Positions 1-9,318 of a stretch of DNA of 64,000 nucleotides are shown here, piece by piece. The stretch covers positions 6,076,001 to 6,140,000 of the forward strand of contig NZ_CP043046.1 in assembly GCF_008119665.1 (NCBI RefSeq), written 5' to 3'. A model generated the notes under the pieces. It was not told the DNA's origin, did no database searches, and saw only the letters and a list, made by a program, of their open reading frames with translations. The DNA comes from Pigmentiphaga aceris (GTDB lineage Bacteria; Pseudomonadota; Gammaproteobacteria; Burkholderiales; Burkholderiaceae_B). Made by a program: the position numbers and the translations under genes. Position 1 is the stretch's first letter. Each line of letters begins with the position of its first letter.

Positions 1-282
1 GTGCACGACCGGATTTCCGGCCGGCTGGCCAAAGCCATCGAAGATGGCGGCAAGGCGGCGATTGCGCAGGCGGCTACCTTGCAGCACCGCACCTTGTTGA
101 TGGTGGCAGGCAGCGACGGCATCGTCGATGCCACGGGCAGCCGACGTTTTGCCGATGCGGCAACCCCGGGACGGCTTGCCTTGCGCTGGTACGACCGGGC
201 GTATCACGAGATTTTCAATGAAAGCCCGGACATTGCTGCTGCGGTCCTGGCCGATCTGGAAGCTTGGCTGGCCGAGGTCTGA
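1..282 (+). CDS. Alpha/beta hydrolase (lysophospholipase / monoacylglycerol lipase type), C-terminal fragment
   Basis: Only the last 93 codons are in the window. The fragment ends in the pattern usual for serine hydrolases of the lysophospholipase family. GSDGIVD carries the probable catalytic Asp, and YHEIFNE about 45 residues later carries the catalytic His, as in monoglyceride lipases. The nucleophile elbow (GxSxG) must lie upstream of the window. The first codon in the window is GTG, but the gene almost certainly starts earlier. The likely role is hydrolysis of a lipid ester; the substrate cannot be told from this part. Confidence 0.7.
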   Translation: MHDRISGRLAKAIEDGGKAAIAQAATLQHRTLLMVAGSDGIVDATGSRRFADAATPGRLALRWYDRAYHEIFNESPDIAAAVLADLEAWLAEV

Positions 283-684
283 TCGACCCTGGATCAACGC
301 CTGACCGACCTTCAACCTCACCCCGCTGAACAGTCGCGTCGCGTCACACCGTGGCACCCCAATCAGCGAACGCCTGACTCGTTTCAGCGAACGCCCGGCA
401 GACGAAAGACCCGTTCTCCGATATGGGCTATCCTGAGCCCGTCATGTCCCTCCCCTTGCCTCTCGCAGCCCTGCGCTGCGTCGCCTCCATGCACTGCCGT
501 CCCCTGCGGACCGACGGTGCGTTGGCACTCGCCTGGACGAGCCGAAAGCTCGCGCTTCAGTTCCACGACTGAGCCCGGCGATCCTCCCCCCTCTGCTTGA
601 ACCATCACGATCGCCGGGCCACGCACAGGTCCGCTATGCGCGCATGTGCGCGCAGCGCCAACTCACTTTCTCATTGGAGTGCGC
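283..684. other. Intergenic stretch before rnk
   Basis: About 400 bases with no convincing gene on either strand. The 12-mer TCAGCGAACGCC occurs twice near 363-396. A GC palindrome, TGCGCGC-ATGT-GCGCGCA style (637-654), sits about 20 bases before the rnk ribosome binding site and may fold in its leader. No clear promoter was recognised. Confidence 0.4.
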
Positions 685-1107
685 ATGTCCACACCTCGTC
701 CGGAATTCATCACGCTGACCGAACTCGACCACGTCCGCATCAGCAACCTCATCGGCGTCAATGCCTCTGGCACCCGCTCTGCCATCAATGACGCCTTGCT
801 TGCGGTACTCGACGATGCCGATCTGGTGGCCTCGCAGGACATCCCTGCGGACATCATCACCATGAGCTCGCGCTTTGTGGTGAAAGACGCTGCCACCGGG
901 GCCAGCGATACATTGACGCTGGTCTATCCGCAGGAAGCCGATGCGGGCCATGGTCGTTTGTCGGTGCTGTCGCCGCTGGGCACCCAGTTGTTGGGCGCGC
1001 AGCCCGGCCAGCGCATTGCGGTCGCGGGGCCGACGGGTCGCGCACGCGAGCTGGAAGTGGTGGAACTGGTCTATCAACCCGAGGCCAACGGCGACTACAC
1101 CGCTTGA
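685..1107 (+). CDS. rnk: Nucleoside diphosphate kinase regulator Rnk (GreA/GreB C-terminal-like fold)
   Basis: A 140-residue protein with the Rnk layout: a short N-terminal helical segment followed by a GreA/GreB-like C-terminal domain. The segment LTLVYPQEADAGHGRLSVLS, followed by SPLGTQLLGAQPGQRI, is the hallmark of the family. Family members bind RNA polymerase without the long Gre coiled coil and influence nucleotide pools. The ATG at 685 was chosen because GGAG lies at 675-678 and the conserved domain begins just after it; the open frame itself runs further upstream. The gene stands alone and is followed by the B12 riboswitch region. Confidence 0.85.
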   Translation: MSTPRPEFITLTELDHVRISNLIGVNASGTRSAINDALLAVLDDADLVASQDIPADIITMSSRFVVKDAATGASDTLTLVYPQEADAGHGRLSVLSPLGTQLLGAQPGQRIAVAGPTGRARELEVVELVYQPEANGDYTA

Positions 1108-1254
1108 ACGTCCAGGCAGGAATTTCAGACTTCCGCCACCAGCTCAAACCAAGCACCCAACGGATCGTCATCAGCTTATTCAGCGCGCATCCGTTGGGAA
1201 CACGCATCATCACGGCCTTATTGCTTCGGCTTCCCCCGAGGGCGGTGATAGAGT

Positions 1255-1475
1255 AGCGCCCGAATTGGTGCGCCTGGAACTCTGACCCAGGCGTTAAACG
1301 GGAAACAGGATAGGCGCTCGCCTTAACCTGTGCTGCCCCCGCAACGGTAAGCATCCGTCCCAGGCCTTGGCCGGGACACGTCTCCGATCAGTACGCCACT
1401 GCGGCCCACGGGCTGTGGGAAGGCGGTCGGACGCATGGATGCCAGCCCGGATACCGGCCAGTTCTGCGGCCGACC
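1255..1475 (+). promoter_or_regulatory. Cobalamin (AdoCbl-type) riboswitch
   Basis: The conserved blocks of the cobalamin riboswitch occur in order. A first stem block is near GGTGCGCC (1267) and GGGAAACAGG is at about 1300. The core GCTGCCCCCGCAACGGTAAG begins at 1332. It is followed by GCCACTG (about 1395), GGGAAGGC (about 1417) and the B12 box AGCCCGGATACCGGCC (1444-1459). It lies 160 bases upstream of btuB, so B12 binding should reduce expression of btuB and the overlapping cob genes. The boundaries are estimated from the conserved blocks, not from folding. Confidence 0.93.
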
Positions 1476-1633
1476 CCCGGCCGTATGAGGGAACGCGCTG
1501 CGGATGGGCAGCCGGTCGAAGACAGCCTTGCCGACGTCGTCCAGACGGTCCGCACGATGCTGCCTGGCCGCCGCGTGTTCCGACCGACATCGGACGTGCG
1601 GGGTAGCACGTCTTTCGAGGCTCCCTGAATTTC

Positions 1634-3499
1634 ATGTCTTCGTACTTTCAACGCTCCCTGATCGGCGCTGCCGTCGCCTTGCTGGCCGCCTCCGGTGCCA
1701 GCGCGCAGACCACCGCCAATGCCTCTTCTTCAGCCACCGTGCTGGGCCCCGTCGTCGTGACCGCTGCACGCGGTGAACAACTGCTGGCCGACACGCTTGG
1801 CGACGTCAGTGTCATCGACAGCGAGACGCTTGGCGCAGCCGGTCAAAGCAGCCTGGCGGAAGTGCTGCGCCGCGAACACGGCGTGGAAATCGTCGCCAAT
1901 GGCGGCCCGCACAATTCGACCTCGGTGTTCCTGCGCGGTGCAAGCAATGCCCAGACCCTGGTACTGCTCGACGGCCAGCGCATCGGCTCGGCCACCGCAG
2001 GCGGCGCATCCTTCAATGCGATCCCGGCCAGCAGCATCGAGCGCATCGAGATCATCCGTGGCGCAGCCAGCAGCCTGTACGGCGCGGACGCCATCGGCGG
2101 CGTGATCAATGTCATCACCAAGAAGGGGGCTACCAACGCGCCCTTCGCCGTCAACGGCTCGATTGGTGCAGGCAGCTACAACACCCGCAAGCTGACGGCA
2201 GGTGTGTCGGGCAACGACGGCATCCTGACCTACGGTTTCCAGGCATCGCACGCCACCAGCGACGGTTTCAGCTCGCGTCGTCCGATCGGTTCGTCCTACA
2301 ACCCGGATGACGACGGCTATACGCTCGACGCCATCAACGGCAATATCGGTCTGAACTGGAAGCCCGGCCAGAAGCTGGAAGCCACCTTCTTCCATTCGTA
2401 TCTGCATGGCCAGTACGACTCGCGCCCGCGTGCCGATGACCGCACCATTTCGCGTGTCGAAGGCCTGGCGCTGACCAGCACCAACAAGATCACCGACCTG
2501 TGGACCAGCCGCCTGCGTTACGGCGAAACCACCGACAAGTCGCGTGATATCTCGGCGACCACCAGCGTGTTCAACACGCGCCAGCAGCAGATTTCGTGGC
2601 AGAACGACCTGGCGTTTGCGCCCGGCCAGAACCTGAGCATCGCGGCCGAGCACCTGAACGAAGTGGTCAGCAGCTCGTCCTACCTGGCCAGCGCGCCCGG
2701 CTCGCGTCGCACCAACTCGGTGACGGGCGTGTATCGCGGCGACTTCGGCCCGCACCACACCCAGATCAGCCTGCGTCACGACGACAGCTCGCAGTACGGT
2801 GGCAAGACCTCGGGCAACGTGTCCTATGGCTATGACATCAACCGCGTGCTGCAAGTTACCGGTGCGGCCGGCACCGGCTTCCGCGCCCCGTCGTTCAACG
2901 AGCTGTACTTCCCGGGCTACGGACAGCCTGCCGTGCTGCCCGAGCGTTCGCGCAATCTGGAAGCCGGCTTGCGCTACCGTGACGGCGGCACCGATGCCGG
3001 CGTGACCGTGTACCGCAACAAGGTCCGCAACCTGATCAGCTCGCTGACCCCCTGCCCGTTCCCCGGCTACGCCTTCGGCTGCGCCTACAACGTCGACCGC
3101 GCCGTGCTGGAAGGCGTGACGCTGACGGCCGGCCAGCAGTTCGGTGCGACAAACTTGCGCGCATCGCTGGACCTGCAAGACGCGCACGATGCCAAGACCG
3201 GCAACCAGCTGGCACGCCGTGCAGAACAGATCCTGCGTCTGGACGCCGAGCACCGCATTGGCAAGGCATTGATCGGTGCCGAACTGTTCGCATCGGGCCA
3301 TCGCTACGACAATCTGGCCAACACCACGCGTCTGGGTGGCTACACGCTGCTGAACCTGCGTGTGGCGTATGACGTCACGCGCGAGATCCAGGCACAGGTA
3401 CGCTGGAACAACGTGGCCAACAAGGACTACGAACTGGCACGCGGCTACAACACCCCGGGCTCGAACGTGTTCTTCAATCTGGTCTATCGTCCGGAGTGA
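1634..3499 (+). CDS. btuB: TonB-dependent vitamin B12 receptor BtuB
   Basis: A 621-residue outer-membrane receptor. A signal peptide ends around ASGASAQ (about residue 25), followed by a TonB box-like segment GPVVVTAAR (about 37-45). The plug domain has SVFLRGASNAQTLVLLDGQR and ends with ADAIGGVINVITKK. A 22-strand barrel follows, ending in the aromatic-rich YNTPGSNVFFNLVYRPE. The length matches BtuB (about 610-620 residues). The B12 riboswitch directly upstream and btuC-btuD downstream fix the substrate as a cobalamin or corrinoid. It imports B12 across the outer membrane using TonB energy. Confidence 0.95.
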   Translation: MSSYFQRSLIGAAVALLAASGASAQTTANASSSATVLGPVVVTAARGEQLLADTLGDVSVIDSETLGAAGQSSLAEVLRREHGVEIVANGGPHNSTSVFLRGASNAQTLVLLDGQRIGSATAGGASFNAIPASSIERIEIIRGAASSLYGADAIGGVINVITKKGATNAPFAVNGSIGAGSYNTRKLTAGVSGNDGILTYGFQASHATSDGFSSRRPIGSSYNPDDDGYTLDAINGNIGLNWKPGQKLEATFFHSYLHGQYDSRPRADDRTISRVEGLALTSTNKITDLWTSRLRYGETTDKSRDISATTSVFNTRQQQISWQNDLAFAPGQNLSIAAEHLNEVVSSSSYLASAPGSRRTNSVTGVYRGDFGPHHTQISLRHDDSSQYGGKTSGNVSYGYDINRVLQVTGAAGTGFRAPSFNELYFPGYGQPAVLPERSRNLEAGLRYRDGGTDAGVTVYRNKVRNLISSLTPCPFPGYAFGCAYNVDRAVLEGVTLTAGQQFGATNLRASLDLQDAHDAKTGNQLARRAEQILRLDAEHRIGKALIGAELFASGHRYDNLANTTRLGGYTLLNLRVAYDVTREIQAQVRWNNVANKDYELARGYNTPGSNVFFNLVYRPE

Positions 3500-3602
3500 T
3501 TGCGGCCGTCGGCTGCAGGCAGTGCGGCCTCGCACTGCCTTGACCCTTCGTCCGAGTCCGCCCTTGATCGCTTTGTCTTCCCGCCGCAAGCCCTCTGCCT
3601 CC

Positions 3603-4610
3603 ATGGTGTCGCCCAGGCGGGCGCTGGCGATCCTGGGCGTTCTGCTGTTGGCCGCATTCGCCAGTCTGGTGGTGGCGGCGGCAGTGGGATCGGTTGCCAT
3701 CGCCCCGCGCGATTGGTGGCCTGCCCTGCACGATGCAATGGGCACCCCCGCTACGCTTTTCGGCACGCTGGTCGACCTTCGGGTGACCCGCGCGCTTTCT
3801 GCGATGGCCACGGGCGCATCGCTCGCCTTGGCTGGCCTGCTGCTGCAGGCCCTGCTGCGCAATCCCCTTGCCGATCCTTACGTGCTGGGCGTCTCTGGTG
3901 GCGCATCGGTAGGCGCACTGGCGGCCATGCTGTTTGCGCTGACATCGTGGCACGTCGACCTGGCCGCCTTTGCGGGTGCGGCAATCGCCACACTGCTGTT
4001 GTTCGCGCTGGCGCGCGACGACTTTCGTGCCGGCCCGGCCGGAGGCGCGCCCTTGCTGTTGTTGACCGGTGTGGTGCTGGCATCTGGCTGCGGCGCGCTG
4101 GTCACGCTGATGTTGTCGGTCGCACCGGAAGGCCGGCTGCGCGGCATGGTGTTCTGGCTGATCGGTGACCTGTCGGGCGCACAGGCGCGCTGGTTGCCGT
4201 GGGTGGCAGTGGTGCTGGCACTGGTGCTGTGCATGGCACGCGCTCGCGCCATCAACCTGATCGCGATGGTGTCGGACCATGCGGTGTCGCTGGGCGTGAA
4301 TGTGCCCCGCCTGCGGGTGCTGCTGTTTCTGTGCGCAGCGGGCCTGACCGCGAGTGCCGTCACCACGGCCGGCAGCATCGGTTTTCTGGGCTTGATCGTT
4401 CCGCATGCATGTCGTTTTGCACTCGGTCCCGATCATCGTCTGTTGATTCCCGCCAGCGCCTTGGCTGGCGGTACTTTCCTGGTGTTGGCCGACACCGCGG
4501 CGCGCAGCATCGTGGCCCCCATGCAGTTGCCGGTAGGGGTGATTACCGCGCTGATCGGCGTGCCCGCCTTCCTGCTGCAATTGCGTCATATCCGGAAGGT
4601 GCAGCGATGA
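3603..4610 (+). CDS. btuC: Vitamin B12 ABC transporter permease BtuC (FecCD family)
   Basis: A 335-residue polytopic inner-membrane protein with about ten hydrophobic segments. It has the FecCD/BtuC signature LLLQALLRNPLADPYVLGVSGGA and the ending PHACRFALGPDHRLLIPASA. The ATG at 3603 gives the normal family length; an in-frame TTG at 3564 is an alternative. It lies about 100 bases after btuB, and its stop codon overlaps the btuD start (ATGA). With BtuD and the periplasmic BtuF it moves B12 into the cytoplasm. Confidence 0.92.
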   Translation: MVSPRRALAILGVLLLAAFASLVVAAAVGSVAIAPRDWWPALHDAMGTPATLFGTLVDLRVTRALSAMATGASLALAGLLLQALLRNPLADPYVLGVSGGASVGALAAMLFALTSWHVDLAAFAGAAIATLLLFALARDDFRAGPAGGAPLLLLTGVVLASGCGALVTLMLSVAPEGRLRGMVFWLIGDLSGAQARWLPWVAVVLALVLCMARARAINLIAMVSDHAVSLGVNVPRLRVLLFLCAAGLTASAVTTAGSIGFLGLIVPHACRFALGPDHRLLIPASALAGGTFLVLADTAARSIVAPMQLPVGVITALIGVPAFLLQLRHIRKVQR

Positions 4611-5377
4611 TGCGCGCGCACGGCTTATCGCTGGCGATTGGCGAACGCGTACTGCTGCGCGCGCTCGACTGGCACATCGGCCCCGGCCAGTGCTGGGCGC
4701 TGATCGGCCGTAATGGTGCGGGCAAAAGCACCTTGCTGCGTGCGCTGGCAGGGCTGGTCGCGCCCCAGGCTGGGCACGTTGAACTGGCGGGCCGCGCCTT
4801 GGCGGATTGGTCCTTGATCGAGCGCGCACGGCACTGCGGTTATCTGTCGCAAGGGCGCAGCGACAGCTTCGGATATCGCGCCATCGACATGGTACTGGCC
4901 GCGCGTTATGCGCAGCCCTCGGCGGGCTTCTGGGATGGCGACGCCGACCATGCCGCCGCGATGCAGGCACTGCGTGATCTGCACGTTGACGACCTGGCGG
5001 CACGCGACGTGCGCACGCTGTCGGGCGGCGAACGACAACGAGTCGCCATCGCCGCTTTGCTGGTGCAGGACACGCCACTGATGCTGTTGGACGAACCGGC
5101 CAATGCGCTGGACCTCGCACACCAGATGTCGCTGATGGCCCTGCTTGAACGGCTGACGCGTGAACGCGGTAAAACCATTGTGATGGTGAGCCACGATCTG
5201 AACCTGGCGGCACGCGTGGCAACGCATGCGCTGCTGCTGATGCAAGACAGTGACTGGCTCGCCGGGCCTTGTGCCACCACGATGACGGCAGATGCGCTGG
5301 GCGCATGCCTTGGCCATGCGGTCGAGGCCGTGCCGCATCGCGGCCGCACTTTATTCATTCCTTCGGAGACTCCCTGA
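4607..5377 (+). CDS. btuD: Vitamin B12 ABC transporter ATP-binding protein BtuD
   Basis: A 256-residue ABC ATPase. Walker A is GRNGAGKST (about residues 34-42), the signature is LSGGERQRVAIA, Walker B is LMLLDEPANALD, and the switch His lies in VSHDLNLA. The start at 4607 overlaps the btuC stop; a second ATG at 4610 is also possible. Family, neighbours and riboswitch control all support a B12 importer ATPase. Its stop overlaps the cobO start by one base. Confidence 0.92.
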   Translation: MMRAHGLSLAIGERVLLRALDWHIGPGQCWALIGRNGAGKSTLLRALAGLVAPQAGHVELAGRALADWSLIERARHCGYLSQGRSDSFGYRAIDMVLAARYAQPSAGFWDGDADHAAAMQALRDLHVDDLAARDVRTLSGGERQRVAIAALLVQDTPLMLLDEPANALDLAHQMSLMALLERLTRERGKTIVMVSHDLNLAARVATHALLLMQDSDWLAGPCATTMTADALGACLGHAVEAVPHRGRTLFIPSETP

Positions 5378-6045
5378 TGAGCCAGGACACCGCAGACCGC
5401 GACCCCAACGACTCGACGCCTTCCGATGCCACACCCAGTGATGACGCCGCGCGCGACGAACGCCATCGCGTGCGCATGCAGCGCAAGAAGGAAGTGGTTG
5501 ACGCGAAGATTGCCGACGCCAAACGCGACGCTGGCGTATTGCTGGTGCACATTGGCAATGGCAAAGGCAAAAGCTCCAGCGCCTTTGGCATGGTCACGCG
5601 CGCACTGGGCCACGGCATGAAGGTTGGCGTGGTGCAATTCATCAAGGGCGGCAAGCCCAGCGGTGAAGAGATGTTCTTCCGCCGTTTCCCCGATGACGTC
5701 AGCTTCCACGCCATGGGCGAGGGCTACACCTGGGAGACCCAGGACCGCAGCCGCGACGTTGAACGGGCCGAAGCCGCCTGGGCGCAGGCCATGGTCTTCC
5801 TGACCGACCCGGCGTATGGCCTGGTGGTGCTGGACGAGCTGAACATCGCGCTGAAGTACAAGTACCTGGACGTGAACAAGGTGGTGGCCGATCTGAAGGC
5901 ACGGCCGCCGATGCAGCACGCGGTTGTCACCGGCCGGGGCGCGCCGCCAGAGATGATCGAGGCCGGCGATACCGTGACCGACATGCAGCCGGTGAAGCAC
6001 GCGTTTGCTGCGGGCATTGCCGCGCAGGCAGGCGTCGAGTGGTGA
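5377..6045 (+). CDS. cobO: Cob(I)yrinic acid a,c-diamide adenosyltransferase (CobO/BtuR/CobA type)
   Basis: A 222-residue protein that transfers the 5'-deoxyadenosyl group of ATP to Co(I) corrinoids. The P-loop is GNGKGKS (60-66), and the CobA-type segments FIKGGKPSGEE and LVVLDELNIALKYKYLD are intact. The first 35 residues are acidic and Thr/Ser/Asp-rich and look disordered, as in many CobO proteins. The ATG at 5377 shares a base with the btuD stop. The product feeds both CobQ (amidation) and CobU (salvaged cobinamide). Confidence 0.95.
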   Translation: MSQDTADRDPNDSTPSDATPSDDAARDERHRVRMQRKKEVVDAKIADAKRDAGVLLVHIGNGKGKSSSAFGMVTRALGHGMKVGVVQFIKGGKPSGEEMFFRRFPDDVSFHAMGEGYTWETQDRSRDVERAEAAWAQAMVFLTDPAYGLVVLDELNIALKYKYLDVNKVVADLKARPPMQHAVVTGRGAPPEMIEAGDTVTDMQPVKHAFAAGIAAQAGVEW

Positions 6046-7535
6046 TCGGGGCGGGGCGGGTGGGGGATGCTGGTGTTGAGTCCGGCGCAGAAGCCGGTAC
6101 TGACGCCGATACTGAAGCCACAACCAACGCTGGTGCCCAAATTGGCACTGGCGATGTGAGTCTGACCCGCCCCGCTTCCACCTGCCGCGCGGTGCTGATT
6201 TCGGCCATCGCATCCGGGCAGGGAAAAACCACCGTCACCGCTGCCTTGGCGCGCCGCCTGGTGCGTGAAGGCAAGCGTGTGCGGGTGTTCAAGACCGGGC
6301 CGGATTTTCTTGATCCGATGCTGCTGGCGCGCGCCAGTGGCGCACCCGTGCATCCGCTGGATCTGTGGATGGTCGGGGTTGAAGCAAGTCGGCAACGGCT
6401 GGCGGATGCGGCACGCGATGCCGACGTGATCCTGGTCGAAGGCGTGATGGGCTTGTACGACGGCAAGCCGTCGTCCGCAGACCTGGCGCGTGCCTTCGGC
6501 CTGCCGGTGCTGCTGGTGGTCGATGCCAGTGCAATGGCACAGACCGTGGGTGCAGTGGTGTGCGGACTGCGGGACTACGGGCCGTGTAAGGTGCTGGGCG
6601 TGATCGCCAATCGGGTGGCCAGCAGTGGGCACGCCACGATGGTTGCGGAGTCGCTGCGCGACGTGGCCCTGGTCGCCACCCTGCCCCGCCAGACCGCAAG
6701 CTTGCCCGAGCGACATCTTGGCTTGGTGCAGGCCGACGAGGTGGCCGATCTTGATGCCTTATTGGATACGCTGGCTGATGCGCTGGTACTGCGTGATGGG
6801 GTGGATAACTGGCCGTTGCTGCAGTTCGACGCAGCGGAAGATCGGCACTCGAACCAGCATTCAGCATTGCTAACAGGCAAAACCATCGCCATTGCGCGCG
6901 ATGCTGCCTTTGCGTTTGTGTACCCCGCCAACATCGATTGTCTGCATGCACTCGGTGCCGACATCGTCTTCTTTTCGCCGTTGGCCGATGATGCCATTCC
7001 CGCCAACGCCGATGCGGTCTACCTGCCGGGCGGCTACCCTGAACTGCATGCCGAAACACTTGCCGACGCACACGCTTGGCGTGCATCGATTCGCGAGGCC
7101 GATGCCGCAGGCATGCCGATTCTGGCTGAGTGCGGCGGCATGATGGCCTTGGCCGATATGCTTGTCGACGCGCAGGGTGTGTCCTGGCCGATGGCCGGTG
7201 TGCTGACGGGTACAGTACGTATGCAAACCAAGCTGGCCGGCCTTGGCATGCAGTCGCTGCCGACTGCGCACGGCCACGTGCGCGGGCACACCTTCCATTA
7301 CTCGCGCTTCGATACATCGCTTGTGCCCCATGCGCACACCACGCGCCAGCGCGATGGCAGTGCGGGCGAAGCCGTCTATCTGCGTGGGGCATTGCACGCC
7401 TCGTATTTCCACGCGTATTTCCCCTCGCAGCCCCACGCCATTGCGGCGCTGCTGGGCGCGGACCTGACCATGCCAATGACCATGACGACACATGCGATGC
7501 CTGACGCGATTACCAACCACAAGGCAAACCCATGA
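6039..7535 (+). CDS. cobB: Cobyrinic acid a,c-diamide synthase (CobB/CbiA)
   Basis: This glutamine-dependent amidase adds amides at the a and c side chains of (hydrogeno)cobyrinic acid. The N-terminal synthetase domain begins near residue 48 with AVLISAIASGQGKTTVTAAL, a P-loop of the MinD/DTBS fold. The C-terminal class I glutaminase domain has Cys in ILAECGGMMALA and His in HASYFHAYFPS. The frame opens with GTG codons at 6039 and 6042 overlapping cobO. The first 45 residues are Gly/Ala/Thr/Asp-rich and not conserved, so the true start may be further in, for example GTG near 6156. It overlaps cobU by four bases. Confidence 0.92.
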   Translation: MVIGAGRVGDAGVESGAEAGTDADTEATTNAGAQIGTGDVSLTRPASTCRAVLISAIASGQGKTTVTAALARRLVREGKRVRVFKTGPDFLDPMLLARASGAPVHPLDLWMVGVEASRQRLADAARDADVILVEGVMGLYDGKPSSADLARAFGLPVLLVVDASAMAQTVGAVVCGLRDYGPCKVLGVIANRVASSGHATMVAESLRDVALVATLPRQTASLPERHLGLVQADEVADLDALLDTLADALVLRDGVDNWPLLQFDAAEDRHSNQHSALLTGKTIAIARDAAFAFVYPANIDCLHALGADIVFFSPLADDAIPANADAVYLPGGYPELHAETLADAHAWRASIREADAAGMPILAECGGMMALADMLVDAQGVSWPMAGVLTGTVRMQTKLAGLGMQSLPTAHGHVRGHTFHYSRFDTSLVPHAHTTRQRDGSAGEAVYLRGALHASYFHAYFPSQPHAIAALLGADLTMPMTMTTHAMPDAITNHKANP

Positions 7536-8089
7536 CCATCACGCTAGTGCTGGGCGGCGCGCGCTCGGGCAAGAGCCGTCATGCCGAAAGCGTGGCGGCC
7601 AAGACGGGAAAAGAAGTTGTCTACATTGCCACCGCGCAAGCCGGCGACGAGGAAATGCGCGCGCGTATCTTGCTGCACAGACGCCGTCGGCCTGATGCCT
7701 GGATCACCGTCGAGACCCCGCTTGCATTGGCCGATGCGATCCAGAAATGGAGCAGTCCCACACGCGTAGTGCTGGTCGATTGTCTGACGGTATGGTTGAG
7801 CAATCTGCTGTTTTCCGACGGCCGGGTCTACCCGGAAATCGGCACGCTGGACCTGCCCTTGCGACTGCACGCGGAACGCGCCGCGCTGCTTGAAGTGCTG
7901 TCGCATCCGCAAGGCGATCTGATCATGGTGGCCAACGAAGTGGGCCTGTCGATTGTGCCCATGGGGGCTATCTCGCGCGCCTTTGTCGATCAGGCAGGCT
8001 GGCTGAATCAGGAGATCGCTGCGCGTTGCGATCATGCGGTACTGACGGTGGCAGGTTTGCCGTTGGTGCTGAAAGGTGCGGCATGTTGA
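7532..8089 (+). CDS. cobU: Adenosylcobinamide kinase / adenosylcobinamide-phosphate guanylyltransferase
   Basis: A 185-residue bifunctional enzyme that phosphorylates adenosylcobinamide and then attaches GMP from GTP. The P-loop GGARSGKS is at residues 8-15. The probable guanylylated His is H49 in RILLHRRRRPDAW. DCLTVWLSNLL and VANEVGLSIVPMGAISRAF are further family motifs. The ATG at 7532 overlaps the cobB stop (ATGA), and the stop overlaps the cbiB start, so translation is probably coupled. Confidence 0.95.
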   Translation: MTITLVLGGARSGKSRHAESVAAKTGKEVVYIATAQAGDEEMRARILLHRRRRPDAWITVETPLALADAIQKWSSPTRVVLVDCLTVWLSNLLFSDGRVYPEIGTLDLPLRLHAERAALLEVLSHPQGDLIMVANEVGLSIVPMGAISRAFVDQAGWLNQEIAARCDHAVLTVAGLPLVLKGAAC

Positions 8090-9318
8090 GCGGCATTCCG
8101 TTTGCGTGGCTGGGCCTGCTGGCACTGGCGGGCATCGCGCTCGACATGCTGTTGGGCGAGCCGCGTCGCTGGCATCCCCTGGTGGGCTTCGGCAACTTGG
8201 CCAACGCGATTGAGCGTCGTCTGAACCAGGGTGCCGCGCAGGCGGCAAGCCAGCCCCGCACCAACCAGGAACCCGGCGCGGGACGCCCGGCGGGTGTGCT
8301 GGCATGGTGCTTGGCAGTCTTGCCAATCGTTGCGCTGCCTTGTGTGGCGCTGGTCTGGTTGCAGACGCAGCTTGGGCTGACAGCACTGGCCGCCGCTGTG
8401 CCAATCACTGCATTGCGTGAACTGTTGGCAGAGCCCACCACCGCCCGTTTTCTGATCCCCACGCTGATTCTGCACGTGGTCTTGCTGTACGCCTGCCTGG
8501 GCTTGCGCAGTCTGCGCGATCACACCAAACCAATCTCAACCGCCTTGCGCGATGGTGACCTTGCCACTGCCCGCAAACTGACCAGCTACATCGTCAGCCG
8601 GGACACTGCGGATGCATCGGAATCCGACCTTGCCAAGGCAGGTGTCGAATCACTGCTGGAGAACGGCAATGATGCGGTATTCGGCACGCTGTTCTGGTTT
8701 GCGGTGGCGGGAGGCCCAGGTGCTTTGCTGTTCCGCTTGGCGAACACGCTTGATGCAATGTGGGGTTATCGCAATCCGCGCTTCAACCACTTCGGTTGGG
8801 CCGCTGCGCGTATCGACGACGTACTGAATTGGATTCCCGCGCGGCTGACCGCGTGCAGCTATGCGTTGTTGGGTAATCGGCGGCTGGCGTGGCAATGCTG
8901 GCGTAGTCAGGCACCCGCGTGGCCGAGCCCGAATGCCGGTCCGGTGATGGCCGCAGGCGCAGGTGCCTTGGGCCTGGCGCTGGGTCGTGAGGCGACCTAC
9001 GACGGGGTGCCGGAAGTGCGCCCCCCGCTGGGCATGGGAGAACCCGCCAAGCGTGAAGACCTGGGCCGCGCATGGCGATTGGTGTGGCGCGGCGCGGTCT
9101 TGTGGGTGGCCTTGCTGTTGTTCGCGGGCACCATGCAAGAGACGGCGGCAAACAAGCGCGCGGCACCGGCGACAACAACGACGGAATCACTGAAAACAGA
9201 CCAGCAAAATACCGCTGCGCCAAACACACCGACTACACCGACCACGCCCCAAGCCCCCGTGTCGCCAGCCACGCCACGCACCGATACGCCTGCAAATATT
9301 CCGGGAGTGGCCCGGTGA
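8083..9318 (+). CDS. cbiB: Adenosylcobinamide-phosphate synthase (CbiB/CobD), with an unusual C-terminal tail
   Basis: A membrane protein that joins adenosylcobyric acid to aminopropanol phosphate. Conserved segments include LDMLLGEPRRWHPLVGFG near the N-terminus, the central DLAKAGVESLLENGNDAVF, DAMWGYRNPRFNHFGWAAAR, and ATYDGVPEVRPPLG near the end. The 411 residues exceed the usual 310-330 because of two additions. One is a Gln/Pro/Gly-rich loop around residues 50-65. The other is a Thr/Pro-rich tail of about 60 residues after the last membrane segment. The ATG at 8083 overlaps the cobU stop, and the end overlaps cobC. Confidence 0.92.
   Translation: MLSGIPFAWLGLLALAGIALDMLLGEPRRWHPLVGFGNLANAIERRLNQGAAQAASQPRTNQEPGAGRPAGVLAWCLAVLPIVALPCVALVWLQTQLGLTALAAAVPITALRELLAEPTTARFLIPTLILHVVLLYACLGLRSLRDHTKPISTALRDGDLATARKLTSYIVSRDTADASESDLAKAGVESLLENGNDAVFGTLFWFAVAGGPGALLFRLANTLDAMWGYRNPRFNHFGWAAARIDDVLNWIPARLTACSYALLGNRRLAWQCWRSQAPAWPSPNAGPVMAAGAGALGLALGREATYDGVPEVRPPLGMGEPAKREDLGRAWRLVWRGAVLWVALLLFAGTMQETAANKRAAPATTTTESLKTDQQNTAAPNTPTTPTTPQAPVSPATPRTDTPANIPGVAR

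Noticed and set aside
1730..3862. A 710-codon open frame antisense to btuB
   Set aside because: It is a shadow of GC-rich coding sequence; btuB on the other strand is complete and fully conserved.
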